From NCBI RefSeq assembly GCF_001305515.1, contig NZ_LJYW01000001.1, forward strand, positions 4,235,934 through 4,299,933: DNA of 64,000 nucleotides. The letters are read 5' to 3'. A program made the position numbers and the translations under genes. Under the pieces are notes generated by a model that saw only the letters and a list, made by a program, of their open reading frames with translations, was not told the DNA's origin and ran no database searches. This stretch comes from Prosthecodimorpha hirschii (GTDB lineage Bacteria; Pseudomonadota; Alphaproteobacteria; Rhizobiales; Ancalomicrobiaceae). Shown here piece after piece: positions 51,216-60,418 of this stretch (the stretch's first letter is position 1; every line of letters starts with the position of its first letter).

Positions 51216-53219
51216 TCAGGCCGCCCGGATGCGGCTGGTGAAGCCGTCGACCTCGCCGCGCAGGCGTTCGGCCTGACGGGCCAGTTCGGACGAGGCGTCG
51301 AGCACCTGGGCGGCGGCCGTGCCGGTTTCCCGGGCCGCCTTGCCGACGCCGGCGATATTGCCCGAAACCGTCGCCGTGCCGTGCGAGGCCTGCTGCACGT
51401 TGCGGGCGATCTCGGCGGTGGCGGCGCTCTGCTCCTCGACCGACGCCGCGATCGCTCCGGCGATGCGGTTCAGGGTCGAGATCGTCTCGCCGACCCCGCG
51501 GATCGCCTCGACCGAGGCGCCCGTCGCCGTCTGGATATCGGCGATCTGGGTCGAGATCTCGGCGGTCGCCTTGGCGGTCTGTTCGGCCAGCGCCTTGACC
51601 TCCGAGGCGACCACCGCGAAGCCACGCCCGGCCTCGCCGGCCCGTGCCGCCTCGATGGTCGCGTTCAGGGCGAGCAGGTTGGTCTGGCCGGCGATGTTGG
51701 TGATCATGCCGACGATGTCGCCGATCTTCTGGGCGGCGGCGGCCAGGCGCCGGACCTTCTCGTTGGCGCTCTCGGTGTCGCCCACGGCGCGCCGGGACAT
51801 GTCGCTCGACTGCTCGACCTGGCGGGCGATCTCGCTGACGGAGGCGGCGAGCTCCTCCGCGGCGGCGGCCACCGTCTCGACATTGGTCGAGGCCTCCTCG
51901 GACGCCGAGGACACGGCGACCGACTGGCGGCTGGTCTGGTCGGCCGCGGTGGTCAGGGTCGCGGCGGTCGACTGCATCTGCGCCGCGGCGCTGGCGACCG
52001 AATTGACGATGCTGCCGACCGATTGCTGGAAGCTGTCGGCCAGCTCCGCCAGCAGGCGCCGCTTGTCGGCCTCCGCGCTGGCCTTGGCCTCGTCCTGTTC
52101 GCGCTCCATGCGCTGCTTGTCGAGGGCGTTGGCCTGGAACACCGCCACGGCTTCGGCCATCCGCCCGATCTCGTCCTTGCGGCCGCGCCCGAAGATGGCG
52201 ATGCCGAGACGACCGGAAGCGAGCTCGTTCATCGAGCCGGCGATCGCCAGGATCGCGCCGGCGATCGAGCGGCTCATGAGCACCGCGATCAGGGCGGCGA
52301 TGGCGGCGAAGGCGGCGCCGACCGCGAAGGTCCAGACCTTGGCCGACGCCATGCCGGCTTCCGCCGCGCGGCCGATGTCGTTCTGGCGGGAGACCACATC
52401 GGCGACGACCGCCTCGTAGTCCTTCAGCACCTGGGGGCCGAGGCGGTCGAGCCGGGTCTCGCGGATGGCGCGCATCTCGGCGACCTTCTCGGCGAAGGCA
52501 TCGAGCTTGGCCGTCAGCGCGTCGATCTGATCGGCGACTTCCGGCATCAGGTCGCGGACGTCGTCGGCCTTGGCGACGATCTTCAGGTTGCTGATGACGC
52601 GCGTCACCTCGTTCAGGCGGATCTGCGCCTCCTTCATGTCGGCGGCCGCCTCGGATGTGGCGAAGCGTTCGGCATGGGTGCGGGCCATCAGCAGTTCCTG
52701 CTGGCCTTTCGCCGCCAGGCCGAGCGCGAACACATCCTCGTCGCGGATGCCGGCCGCCATGACGCGGGCGAGATTCTCGCGCGCCTTGTCGCCGATCTCG
52801 TAGACGTCCTGCTGCAGGGTGCGGAAGGCGCCATGCGCCGTCCGGTAGCTCTCGAAGGCGGCGCGATAGTCCTGGACCCGGCCGGCCGCGACCGAGAGCC
52901 GGTCGGCCATCTCGCTGCCCTTGAACAGGGCCTGCAGGTCGGCGTCCCGGGCGGCGATCGTGCGCGCGGCCTCGGCAACCTGCGTGGCGGCGCTTTCCGC
53001 GCCGGTCGCACGATACTGCATCACGGCGAGGCCGATGCTGTTCAAGGCGTCGGAGGCCTGATGCACCGCCAGCGTCTGGTCGGCCGTGCGGCGGAAGGCG
53101 CCGAAGGAGTCGGTTGCCGCCGTCAATCCCATATGGCCGACCGCACCGACGCCGACGAGCGCCAGAACCGCCAGTCCGAAGCCGCCGAAGAGCTTCGCCC
53201 GTAGTGTCAATGCGACCAT
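51216..53219 (-). CDS. methyl-accepting chemotaxis protein
   Basis: 667 residues. TM1 at about 8-30 (LFGGFGLAVLALVGVGAVGHMGL), a long periplasmic helical-bundle sensor up to about 295, TM2 (AFAAIAALIAVLM), a HAMP domain (SRSIAGAILAIAGSMNELASGRLGIAI), then the cytoplasmic signalling hairpin. The signalling tip IVGMITNIAGQTNLLALNATIEAARAGEAGRGFAVVASEVKALA is standard. The sensor class resembles helical-bundle (HBM-like) receptors; the ligand is unknown. The ATG at 53219 (MVALTLRAKLFG) is used. A perfect CtrA-type site lies upstream. Confidence 0.93.
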   Translation of the reverse strand: MVALTLRAKLFGGFGLAVLALVGVGAVGHMGLTAATDSFGAFRRTADQTLAVHQASDALNSIGLAVMQYRATGAESAATQVAEAARTIAARDADLQALFKGSEMADRLSVAAGRVQDYRAAFESYRTAHGAFRTLQQDVYEIGDKARENLARVMAAGIRDEDVFALGLAAKGQQELLMARTHAERFATSEAAADMKEAQIRLNEVTRVISNLKIVAKADDVRDLMPEVADQIDALTAKLDAFAEKVAEMRAIRETRLDRLGPQVLKDYEAVVADVVSRQNDIGRAAEAGMASAKVWTFAVGAAFAAIAALIAVLMSRSIAGAILAIAGSMNELASGRLGIAIFGRGRKDEIGRMAEAVAVFQANALDKQRMEREQDEAKASAEADKRRLLAELADSFQQSVGSIVNSVASAAAQMQSTAATLTTAADQTSRQSVAVSSASEEASTNVETVAAAAEELAASVSEIARQVEQSSDMSRRAVGDTESANEKVRRLAAAAQKIGDIVGMITNIAGQTNLLALNATIEAARAGEAGRGFAVVASEVKALAEQTAKATAEISTQIADIQTATGASVEAIRGVGETISTLNRIAGAIAASVEEQSAATAEIARNVQQASHGTATVSGNIAGVGKAARETGTAAAQVLDASSELARQAERLRGEVDGFTSRIRAA

Positions 53220-53297
53220 TCCGTTCACCCCGCCCCGCAACCGACCGCGGAAAAATGTCAGTCCATATCGATTTTGCTCAGTGTTGGCGGGGCGGGC

Positions 53298-53312
53298 TTA
53301 AAGTCGGATTAA
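53298..53312. promoter_or_regulatory. CtrA-type site TTAA-N7-TTAA
   Basis: TTAA (53298-53301), seven bases, TTAA (53309-53312), an exact match to the CtrA binding pattern, 79 bases upstream of the chemoreceptor start. CtrA controls motility and chemotaxis genes in many alphaproteobacteria. In DNA this GC-rich the match is unlikely to be frequent by chance. Confidence 0.6.
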
Positions 53313-53394
53313 GGACACGCGACAGCGCGCCCGGCGGAGCGCGAAACGGTGCGGGATGGGGGGACTTCGCGCGGAGCGGGCGGGTGGCTGGCGC

Positions 53395-54525
53395 TCAGAT
53401 CTGCTCGGCCAGGAAGGCGCGGACCACGTCGGGGGCGACGTCGTCGGCAATGAAGGCCTGGCCGACGCCGCGGGTCAGGATGAAGGTCAGCCGGCCGCGC
53501 TTGACCTTCTTGTCCTGGAAGATCGCGGCCATCAGGTCGTCGGCCGTGCCGACGCCGCCGGGAACCTGGCGCGGCGAGACCGGCAGGCCGATCGCCTCCA
53601 GATGGGCGCGTGCGCGGGCCGCATCGTCCGGCGAGCACAGATTCATGCGCACCGAGAAGTCGTGCGCCAGCACCATGCCGATCGAGACCGCCTCGCCATG
53701 CACCAGCCGGCTGCCGTCATAGCCGGTGATGGCCTCCAGCGCATGGCCGAAGGTGTGGCCGAGATTGAGCAGCGCGCGCGGGCCGGTCTCCTTCTCGTCG
53801 ATCCTGACGACATGCGCCTTGGCCCGGCAGCTCGTGGCGACGGCCTGGATCCGGGCCGGGCCGCCGGCGAAGACCTCCTGCCAGTGCGTTTCGAGCCAGC
53901 CGAAGAAGGCCGGATCGTCGATCAGGCCGTATTTGGCGACCTCCGCATAGCCGGCGCGGAAATCGCGCGGGGCCAGCGTGTCGAGGGCGCCGGTGTCGGC
54001 GAGCACCAGGCTCGGCTGGTGGAAGACGCCGACCAGGTTCTTGCCGTGCCGGGTGTTGATGCCGGTCTTGCCGCCGACGGAACTGTCGACCTGGGCGAGC
54101 AGCGTCGTCGGGACCTGCACGAAGCGCATGCCGCGCCGGACCACGCCGGCGACGAAGCCGACCAGATCGCCGACCACGCCGCCGCCGAGCGCGATCAGCA
54201 GATCGCCGCGCTCCAGGCGGGCCGACAGCACGCCGTCGATCACATCGCCGAACACCTCGAAGCTCTTCGAGGCCTCGCCGGGCGTGATCACGATCGACGA
54301 ATAGGCGAGGCCGGCATCGGTCAGGCTCGCCGCCAGCGGTTCCAGGTGATGGCCGGCGACGGTCTCGTCGGTGACGATGGCGTAGCGGGCGCCCGGAAAC
54401 CGGCGCGCCAGTTCCGGACCCGCCCCGGCGATCAGCCCCGGCCCGATCAGAATGTCGTAGCCGCGCTCGCCGAGTTCGACGGCGACGGTCTCGGCAGCGG
54501 CAAGGCGGGCGGGTTCAGCAGACAT
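53395..54525 (-). CDS. aroB: 3-dehydroquinate synthase
   Basis: 376 residues; catalyses the second step of the shikimate pathway (DAHP to 3-dehydroquinate, NAD and zinc dependent). Family motifs: ALGGGVVGDLVGFVAG, QVPTTLLAQVDSSVGGKTGIN, GKNLVGVFHQP, the zinc ligands in FRAGYAEVAKYG, LNLGHTFGHALE and HGEAVSIGM, and DKKVKRG. The ATG at 54525 (MSAEPARLAAAE) lies inside the 3' end of aroK, an 11-base overlap. Confidence 0.96.
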   Translation of the reverse strand: MSAEPARLAAAETVAVELGERGYDILIGPGLIAGAGPELARRFPGARYAIVTDETVAGHHLEPLAASLTDAGLAYSSIVITPGEASKSFEVFGDVIDGVLSARLERGDLLIALGGGVVGDLVGFVAGVVRRGMRFVQVPTTLLAQVDSSVGGKTGINTRHGKNLVGVFHQPSLVLADTGALDTLAPRDFRAGYAEVAKYGLIDDPAFFGWLETHWQEVFAGGPARIQAVATSCRAKAHVVRIDEKETGPRALLNLGHTFGHALEAITGYDGSRLVHGEAVSIGMVLAHDFSVRMNLCSPDDAARARAHLEAIGLPVSPRQVPGGVGTADDLMAAIFQDKKVKRGRLTFILTRGVGQAFIADDVAPDVVRAFLAEQI

Positions 54526-55117
54526 CGGGGTCCTCTCGGGCGTCGAGGCGCTGCTCGATCGCGGCGATGATCTCTTCGGCGACGAGGTCGTGGGAGACGT
54601 CGCGGGAATGCACGGCGATATCGGCGAGCGCATAGACCGGATAGCGGTCGCGCATCAGGCGGCGCAGCGTCTCGTCCGGGTCGGTGGTGTCGAGCAGGGG
54701 GCGGTTGGCCTTGCGCCGGACCCGGCCGGCCAGGACCTCGAAATCGGCCTTCAGCCAGATCGACAGCCCGGCTTCGGCGACCGAGGCGCGGGTGTCGGCA
54801 TTCATCCAGGCGCCGCCGCCGGTGGCCAGCACCTGCGGACCCTCGCCGAGCAGGCGGCGGATGACGCGTCTTTCGCCGTCGCGGAAATAGGGCTCGCCAT
54901 GCTCCGCGAAGATCTCCGGGATCGTCTTCGCAGCGGCCCGCTCGATCTCCACGTCGGCATCGACGAAGGGCAGGCCGAGACGCTGGGCGAGGCGGCGGCC
55001 GACGGTCGTCTTGCCGGCGCCCATCATGCCGACCAGCACGATCGAACGCCGCCCGAGCCGCCCGACGATCCGCCGGGCTCTCTCTTCGTCGCTGCTGCGC
55101 TTCGCTTCGGCCTGCAT
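54515..55117 (-). CDS. aroK: shikimate kinase
   Basis: 200 residues. Walker A GMMGAGKTTVGRRLA, shikimate-binding DADVEIERAA and FRDGERRVIRRL, GGGAW, and the LID-region arginine in RRKANRPLLDT. It phosphorylates shikimate. ATG at 55117 (MQAEAKRSSDE) after GGCGAGGG. Overlaps aroB, so translated together. Confidence 0.94.
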   Translation of the reverse strand: MQAEAKRSSDEERARRIVGRLGRRSIVLVGMMGAGKTTVGRRLAQRLGLPFVDADVEIERAAAKTIPEIFAEHGEPYFRDGERRVIRRLLGEGPQVLATGGGAWMNADTRASVAEAGLSIWLKADFEVLAGRVRRKANRPLLDTTDPDETLRRLMRDRYPVYALADIAVHSRDVSHDLVAEEIIAAIEQRLDAREDPDVC

Positions 55118-55334
55118 CGCCCTCGCCGGGCCTCCCCAGCCCAAAGCCTATCCGGTCGGACGCTTTGAGACCATGGCGGCGCCCGCGTCAAGGCAGTCGA
55201 GCGTCGATGTCGGCACCGGCCGCCTTGCGCTGCGCTGCCGCATCGGACAGAAAAGAGGCAGCGGCCGATTCGATACGGCCGTGGCCCGAAGCCCTCCGCC
55301 CGACCGCCACCCGACAGGAGGCCCGGCGCCCGTC

Positions 55335-55481
55335 ATGCCCAGCCTCATCAAGTTTCTCGTGGTGCTCCTGGTTCTCGGCATCGTGTCCTTTGCCGGGATG
55401 TACTATCTCGCCAACTATGTCGAGCCGAAGCCGCGCGAAATCACCATCCGGGTCCCGTCCGACCGCTTCCGGGAACAATAG
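55335..55481 (+). CDS. small single-pass membrane protein
   Basis: 48 residues: MPSLIKFLVVLLVLGIVSFA forms one membrane helix followed by a short charged tail (VEPKPREITIRVPSDRF). It is divergent from aroK and ends five bases before the xerD start, so it belongs to the xerD transcript. AGGAGG upstream is about 13 bases from the ATG, longer than ideal. Similar small proteins occur at this place in related genomes, in my recollection. Function unknown. Confidence 0.75.
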   Translation: MPSLIKFLVVLLVLGIVSFAGMYYLANYVEPKPREITIRVPSDRFREQ

Positions 55482-55485
55482 TCCC

Positions 55486-56418
55486 GTGGCTGCGCGCGGC
55501 CGCCATCACGTCGAGACCTTTCTGGAAATGATGGCGGTGGAGCGCGGCGCCGCGAAGAACACGCTCGACTCCTACCGGCGCGACCTGGACGATTTTTCCG
55601 GCTTCCTCGGCGCGCGCGGTCTCGGCATCCAGGCCGCCGCCAGCGACGACATCCGCGACTATCTGGCCGATCTCGCCGGCCGCGGCTTCACCGCGTCGAC
55701 CCAGCGCCGGCGCCTGTCCGCGATCCGCCAGTTCCAGAAATTTCTCTATGCCGAAGGCGTGCGCCCGACCGATCCGACCGGCCCGGTCGACGGACCGCGC
55801 CGCGGCCGGCCGTTGCCGAAGACCCTGTCGCGCGCGGCGGTCGACGACCTGCTCGGCGCCGTGGCGGCGGATTGCGAAAGGCCCGACCTGTCGCCGGCCG
55901 CCCGGCTCCGGGCGCTTCGGCTCCATGCCCTGATCGAGATCGCCTATGCGACCGGTCTGCGCGTCAGCGAGTTGATCGGCCTGCCGGCCTCGGCGGCGCG
56001 CGGCGACCTGCCCGTCGTGGTGGTGCGCGGCAAGGGCGGCAAGGAACGCATGGTGCCGATCGGCGGCCAGGCCCGCGAGGCCATGCGCCGGTACCAGGAG
56101 GCCGTGCGCGCCACCGGCCGGGCCGGCACCGGGCGCTGGCTGTTCCCGTCCTGGAGCGAGGAGGGGCACGTCACCCGGCAGGCCTTCGGGCGCGATCTGA
56201 AGGCCGCGGCCGCGCGGGCCGGCCTGCCGCCGTCGGCAATCTCCCCGCATGTCCTGCGCCATGCCTTCGCCAGCCACATCCTGGAGAACGGCGCCGACCT
56301 GCGCGTGCTGCAGGAACTGCTCGGCCACGCCGATATTTCCACGACCCAGATCTATACCCACGTCCTGGAAGAGCGCCTGAAGCAACTGGTCGGCACCCAT
56401 CACCCGCTTGCCGGGTGA
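55486..56418 (+). CDS. xerD: tyrosine recombinase XerD
   Basis: 310 residues. SAM-like N-terminal DNA-binding domain (FLEMMAVERGAAKNTLDSYRRDLDDFSGFLG) and catalytic domain with Arg (ATGLRVSELIGL), Lys (GKGGKERMVPIG), HVLRHAFASHILENGADLRVLQELLGHADISTTQIYTH (H-x-x-R, H and catalytic Tyr). It resolves chromosome dimers at dif with XerC. The GTG start at 55486 is preferred; the frame is open upstream through the small membrane-protein gene. It is a housekeeping recombinase, not an island integrase. Confidence 0.94.
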   Translation: MAARGRHHVETFLEMMAVERGAAKNTLDSYRRDLDDFSGFLGARGLGIQAAASDDIRDYLADLAGRGFTASTQRRRLSAIRQFQKFLYAEGVRPTDPTGPVDGPRRGRPLPKTLSRAAVDDLLGAVAADCERPDLSPAARLRALRLHALIEIAYATGLRVSELIGLPASAARGDLPVVVVRGKGGKERMVPIGGQAREAMRRYQEAVRATGRAGTGRWLFPSWSEEGHVTRQAFGRDLKAAAARAGLPPSAISPHVLRHAFASHILENGADLRVLQELLGHADISTTQIYTHVLEERLKQLVGTHHPLAG

Positions 56419-56928
56419 GGCATGCGGGGCGAGCGCCCGGACTTGGGTCCGCGCGCGCAACGTGCTAGTATCCGGAGTGGAAGGCGGGCTTTCGCCCGCC
56501 CTCCTTGTTATCGTTGGAATTGGACTCGGAGGAGGATTTGCCAGCCACTCCGAGTCCTTTTCACTTCGATCATGAATCCTTGCAGTTGCCACCGCATGGA
56601 ATCATCTCCGGATTGCGGGCGAGACCATCGCCCTGGTCTCGGCGGCCCATTCCCCGGGATGCGCCCTGGCCGGCGCCGCGGCTTCCGCCCGCAATGGCGA
56701 CAAGAGTAGACCGGTCACCGGCATCTGCAACTTTTTCGCGAAGTCGCAACCGGTCATGGTCCCGGCGCGACCTGCCTTGACATCGCCGCAGACCCGTGGC
56801 CTGTCTCCGGCCTCGCGGGCGGCCTGCGGGCCGTCCCAGCCGATCGCGCCGCGTCCCTCCGAACAGCGTTCCGCCGGGCCGGGCCCCAGGCCCAAGTCCC
56901 CGGAACAAGCCGACCGAGCCAATCCTTC
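56419..56928. other. intergenic region xerD-accA
   Basis: 510 bases with the terminator at 56481-56507 and no supported gene. The remainder presumably contains the accA promoter; no clear motif recognised. Confidence 0.5.
56481..56507 (+). terminator. terminator-like hairpin after xerD
   Basis: GGCGGGC (56483-56489), loop TTTC, GCCCGCC (56494-56500), followed by CTCCTTGTT. The T tract is interrupted. Confidence 0.6.
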
Positions 56929-57882
56929 ATGCGCAGCTATCTCGAATTCGAAAAGCCCGTCGCCGATCTCGAAGGGCAGATTCAGGAACTGCGTGTCCTG
57001 GCGGAGCGCGGCGAAGCGGTCGACGTGACGGAGGAGATCGGGCGGCTCGAGACCAAGGCCAGCCAGGCGCTGCAGGAGATCTACCAGAAGCTGACGCCCT
57101 GGCAGAAGACGCAGATCGCCCGGCATCCGGACCGTCCGCATTTCGTCGATTATGTGGCGCGCCTGATCGAGGACTTCACGCCGCTCTCCGGCGATCGGAA
57201 ATTTGCCGAGGACGCGGCCATTCTCGGCGGTTTCGGGCGGTTTCGCGGCCAGTCGGTCGCCGTCATCGGGCACGAGAAGGGATCGGACACGGCGAGCCGC
57301 ATCCGCCACAATTTCGGCATGGCTCGACCCGAGGGCTACCGCAAGGCCGTGCGGCTGATGGAACTGGCCGACCGCTTCGACGTGCCGGTGATCAGCCTGG
57401 TCGACACGGCCGGCGCCTATCCGGGCATCGGCGCGGAAGAGCGCGGCCAGGCCGAGGCGATCGCGCGCTCGACCGAGGCCTGTCTGAATATCGGCGTGCC
57501 CAATGTGGCGCTGATCATCGGCGAAGGCGGCTCGGGCGGCGCCATCGCGATCGCCACCGCCAACCGCGTGCTGATGCTCGAGCATGCCATCTACAGCGTG
57601 ATCTCGCCGGAAGGCGCCGCCTCGATCCTGTGGCGCGACCCGGCCCGCGCCCAGGATGCGGCGACCAACATGAAGATCACCGCGCAGGACCTGATCCGGT
57701 TCAAGGTCATCGACGGGGTCATCCCGGAGCCGCTCGGCGGCGCGCACCGCGCGCCGGAGGCGGTGATCGATGCCGCCGGGGCGGCGATCGCCGAGGCTTT
57801 CGCCGGCATGGCGGGTCTGTCGCGGGAGGAGGTCCGCCGTCAGCGGCGCGAAAAGTTCCTGGCCATCGGCCGCGTGCTGTGA
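56929..57882 (+). CDS. accA: acetyl-CoA carboxylase carboxyltransferase subunit alpha
   Basis: 317 residues, normal length. The N-terminal helix ([21 protein letters not shown]) and the carboxyltransferase core with [59 protein letters not shown] and [16 protein letters not shown] are diagnostic. It transfers CO2 from carboxybiotin to acetyl-CoA with AccD. ATG at 56929. Confidence 0.97.
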   Translation: MRSYLEFEKPVADLEGQIQELRVLAERGEAVDVTEEIGRLETKASQALQEIYQKLTPWQKTQIARHPDRPHFVDYVARLIEDFTPLSGDRKFAEDAAILGGFGRFRGQSVAVIGHEKGSDTASRIRHNFGMARPEGYRKAVRLMELADRFDVPVISLVDTAGAYPGIGAEERGQAEAIARSTEACLNIGVPNVALIIGEGGSGGAIAIATANRVLMLEHAIYSVISPEGAASILWRDPARAQDAATNMKITAQDLIRFKVIDGVIPEPLGGAHRAPEAVIDAAGAAIAEAFAGMAGLSREEVRRQRREKFLAIGRVL

Positions 57883-58110
57883 TCCCGAAGCCGCCGCAAA
57901 TGGGCGGCAATCCGGTTGCAAACGGTTTTGCTGCCGTGCGAATCTTGGGCTAGTGTCGGACGGCGACGTGCGGGTGTCCGCGACCGTTAACAAGCCGTCA
58001 ACGAAACGGTCGCTAGTCTATCGATCGGTCCCGCGGCAGCGTGGGGCGAGGGTGTTTCGGTCCGGCCGACGCAGGCTCGCGGCCGGAACCGCGTTTTGGG
58101 TGGTACTCGG

Positions 58111-59499
58111 ATGGTCTTCAAGCCGGCTCTTCGCCTCCTCGCCATCTCGGCGGTCGCCTTCGGGCTCGCCGCCTGCCAGGAAGAGCATGGACTGATCGAG
58201 CAGAACGGCAAGTCGATACGGCCGTTGCGTCAGGACATGATCGAACTGATGGCCGAGAAGGGCATGCGCAAGGAGGACCCGATCCTCGTGCGCATCTTCA
58301 AGCAGGATTCGGTGCTCGAAGTCTGGAAGCGCGACAAGACCGGCCGCTACGCCCTGCTCAAGGATTACAAGATCTGCGCCTGGGGCGGCACCATCGGGCC
58401 GAAGATCCGGCAGGGCGACAAGCAGTCGCCGGAGGGTTTCTACACGGTCACGCCCAGCCGTATGAATCCCAATTCGCAATACTACCTGTCCTATGACGTC
58501 GGCTTCCCGAACGCCTTCGACCGCGCCTATGGCCGGACCGGCGACGCGATCATGGTGCATGGCGCCTGCTCGTCGGCGGGCTGCTTCGCCATGACGGATG
58601 CCCAGGTCGAGGAAATCTATGCGCTGGCCCGCGAGGCCTTCGCCGGCGGCCAGCCGTCCTTCCAGGTCCAGTCCTTTCCGTTCCGCATGACCGCCCAGAA
58701 CATGGCGCGCAACCGGAACAATCCGAACATGCCGTTCTGGCGCAACCTGAAGGAAGGTTACGACCACTTCGAGGTGACCAAGGTCGAGCCCAAGGTCGAT
58801 GTCTGCGAGAAGCGCTACGTCTTCAATGCGCAGCCGAAGGACCCGGCCATGTCGACCTTCAACGCGGTCGGCGCCTGCCCGGTCTACGAGGTGCCCTCGC
58901 ATATCGCGACGCTGGTCGCCGCCAAGTCCAAGGCGGACGAGGCCGAGCGCTCCACCGTCATTGCCGCGCTCGACGAGAAGGAGCGCAAGGCGACCCAGGA
59001 GGAACTCGATCGGCGCCTCGAGGAATCCAAGCCGAAGCGCGAGGGCGGCAGCCTGATGGCGTCGATCTTCCGCAGCGGTCAGGGCGAGGCGTCGCCGGCA
59101 ACGACCGGTTCCGCCGGGGCGGCCCGGACCCCGATCGCCGTGCCGATCCCGCGGGCGGCCCCGGGCCGGATTCCTTCGCAGCCCGCGCAGCCGGTGGAGG
59201 TCGCCAAGGCCGACCAGGGCGTCGGATCGTGGTTCGGCTTCGCCTCGAAATCCGACAGCGAGACGACCGGCACCGCGAAGGCCGGATCGGTCGCCACCGC
59301 CGCAGCCGCGCCCGCCAGCACCGCCGTGGTGATGCCGGCCGCGCCGCCGCGGCCCGCGGTTGCGCCCGCGCCCGCGCCCGTTCCGGTCGGCAGCAAGCCG
59401 GCCGCCGTCGTGGCCCCGGCCCCTGCACCGGTCGCCGCCGTGGCGGCCCCGAAGCCGGAGCGGTCCATCTGGCAGCGGCTCAATCCGTTCGGCGGATGA
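58111..59499 (+). CDS. L,D-transpeptidase lipoprotein (YafK-like)
   Basis: 462 residues. Lipobox GLAAC gives a lipidated Cys at about 21. The YkuD-type catalytic domain covers about 50-200, with H150 and the SAGC motif C158 (MVHGACSSAGCFAM). A helical segment and a long Ala/Pro-rich, probably disordered tail follow (about 330-462), ending in RSIWQRLNPFGG. Such enzymes form 3-3 crosslinks or attach/detach proteins on peptidoglycan. The ATG at 58111 (MVFKPALRLL) gives a proper signal sequence. Upstream, a 9-bp inverted repeat GCGACCGTT/AACGGTCGC (57980-58013) overlaps an imperfect CtrA-like TTAA-N7-TCAA. Confidence 0.88.
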   Translation: MVFKPALRLLAISAVAFGLAACQEEHGLIEQNGKSIRPLRQDMIELMAEKGMRKEDPILVRIFKQDSVLEVWKRDKTGRYALLKDYKICAWGGTIGPKIRQGDKQSPEGFYTVTPSRMNPNSQYYLSYDVGFPNAFDRAYGRTGDAIMVHGACSSAGCFAMTDAQVEEIYALAREAFAGGQPSFQVQSFPFRMTAQNMARNRNNPNMPFWRNLKEGYDHFEVTKVEPKVDVCEKRYVFNAQPKDPAMSTFNAVGACPVYEVPSHIATLVAAKSKADEAERSTVIAALDEKERKATQEELDRRLEESKPKREGGSLMASIFRSGQGEASPATTGSAGAARTPIAVPIPRAAPGRIPSQPAQPVEVAKADQGVGSWFGFASKSDSETTGTAKAGSVATAAAAPASTAVVMPAAPPRPAVAPAPAPVPVGSKPAAVVAPAPAPVAAVAAPKPERSIWQRLNPFGG

Positions 59500-59893
59500 G
59501 CGCTATTCCGACACGGCGCGGATCTGCGCGCCGTGGTCCGTGTGCCGCCGTCAGTGCGCGGCTGCCGCCCGCTATCCTCCGGCAGTCCGGCATGTCAGGC
59601 GAGGCAGTCCAGCCTGATGCGCTGACCCCTCGTCGCTGTCGCTGTCGCCGCGGTCCCGGATGCCGGCACGGTGCGACGTCGGGACGAACGCGCGGCATCA
59701 CCGATGCCGCCATTACTGATGCAGGACATGTCGGTGCGATCGCGCCGCTTCGCGGCGCCCTGCGGGCGATGACGGCTGCCGATCCGCAGGGATGACGGCT
59801 GCCGATCTCCAGCACGGCCGGGCCTTCCCGCGGACCCGTTCGAACGGTCCGGGCGACGCAGCGGTTCTGACGGCTCTGACGGGTTCGGGCCGC
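59500..59893. other. intergenic region without a supported gene
   Basis: 394 bases between convergent genes. A 17-bp direct repeat GATGACGGCTGCCGATC occurs at 59768-59784 and 59791-59807. No terminator with a T run was recognised. Confidence 0.5.
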
Positions 59894-60418
59894 TCAGTTG
59901 CGATCGTCGGGCAGGATCGGCAGGGCATGCACGTCGATGCCCTCCTCGATCAGCGCCTCGGCCTCCTCGGCGCTGGCCTCGCCATAGATGCCGCGCTGTT
60001 CGCTCTCGCCGTAATGGATGCGGCGGGCCTCTTCCGCGAAGTCGGTGCCGACATAGTCGGCCGTCTCAAGCACCTTGGCGCGGATTTCCTTCAGCGCGGC
60101 GAGCAGGACCGCCTGGGCTGGATGCGGCGCGACCAGCGCCGGCGGGGCCGCGGCGGGGGGCGGTACGGGCGCTGGCGCGGCGGCGGGCGCGGATTCGCTG
60201 CCGGTCCCCGTTCCGGCTCCCGTCTCTGCCGCCGGCACGGCGGCGCGGCCGCGCGCGGGCTGGACATTCGGCGCCATCAGGGCGCGCGCGACCTGGGTCG
60301 AGCCGCAGACCGGGCAGGAGACGTGGCCGGCGGCGGCCTGGGCCTCGAAATCCGACGAGGACCGGAACCAGCCTTCGAATTCGTGCTCCGTCGGGCAGAT
60401 CAGCGCGTAATGGATCAT
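59894..60418 (-). CDS. DUF1178 family protein
   Basis: 174 residues. The N-terminal zinc-ribbon-like part (MIHYALICPTEHEFEGWFRSS...CPVCGSTQVARALMAPNV) and C-terminal conserved helices (VLETADYVGTDFAEEARRIHYGESEQRGIYGEAS.EEAEALIEEGI) are those of DUF1178. The middle is an Ala/Pro linker of about 50 residues. The ATG overlaps the nitrilase stop (ATGA). Function unknown; linkage to nitrilase and grxC is usual in alphaproteobacteria. Confidence 0.92.
   Translation of the reverse strand: MIHYALICPTEHEFEGWFRSSSDFEAQAAAGHVSCPVCGSTQVARALMAPNVQPARGRAAVPAAETGAGTGTGSESAPAAAPAPVPPPAAAPPALVAPHPAQAVLLAALKEIRAKVLETADYVGTDFAEEARRIHYGESEQRGIYGEASAEEAEALIEEGIDVHALPILPDDRN

Noticed and set aside
55486-56418. 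XerD-type recombinase as an island integrase
   Set aside because: Its sequence and its position between aroK and accA fit the housekeeping XerD; no att-like repeats are seen next to it.
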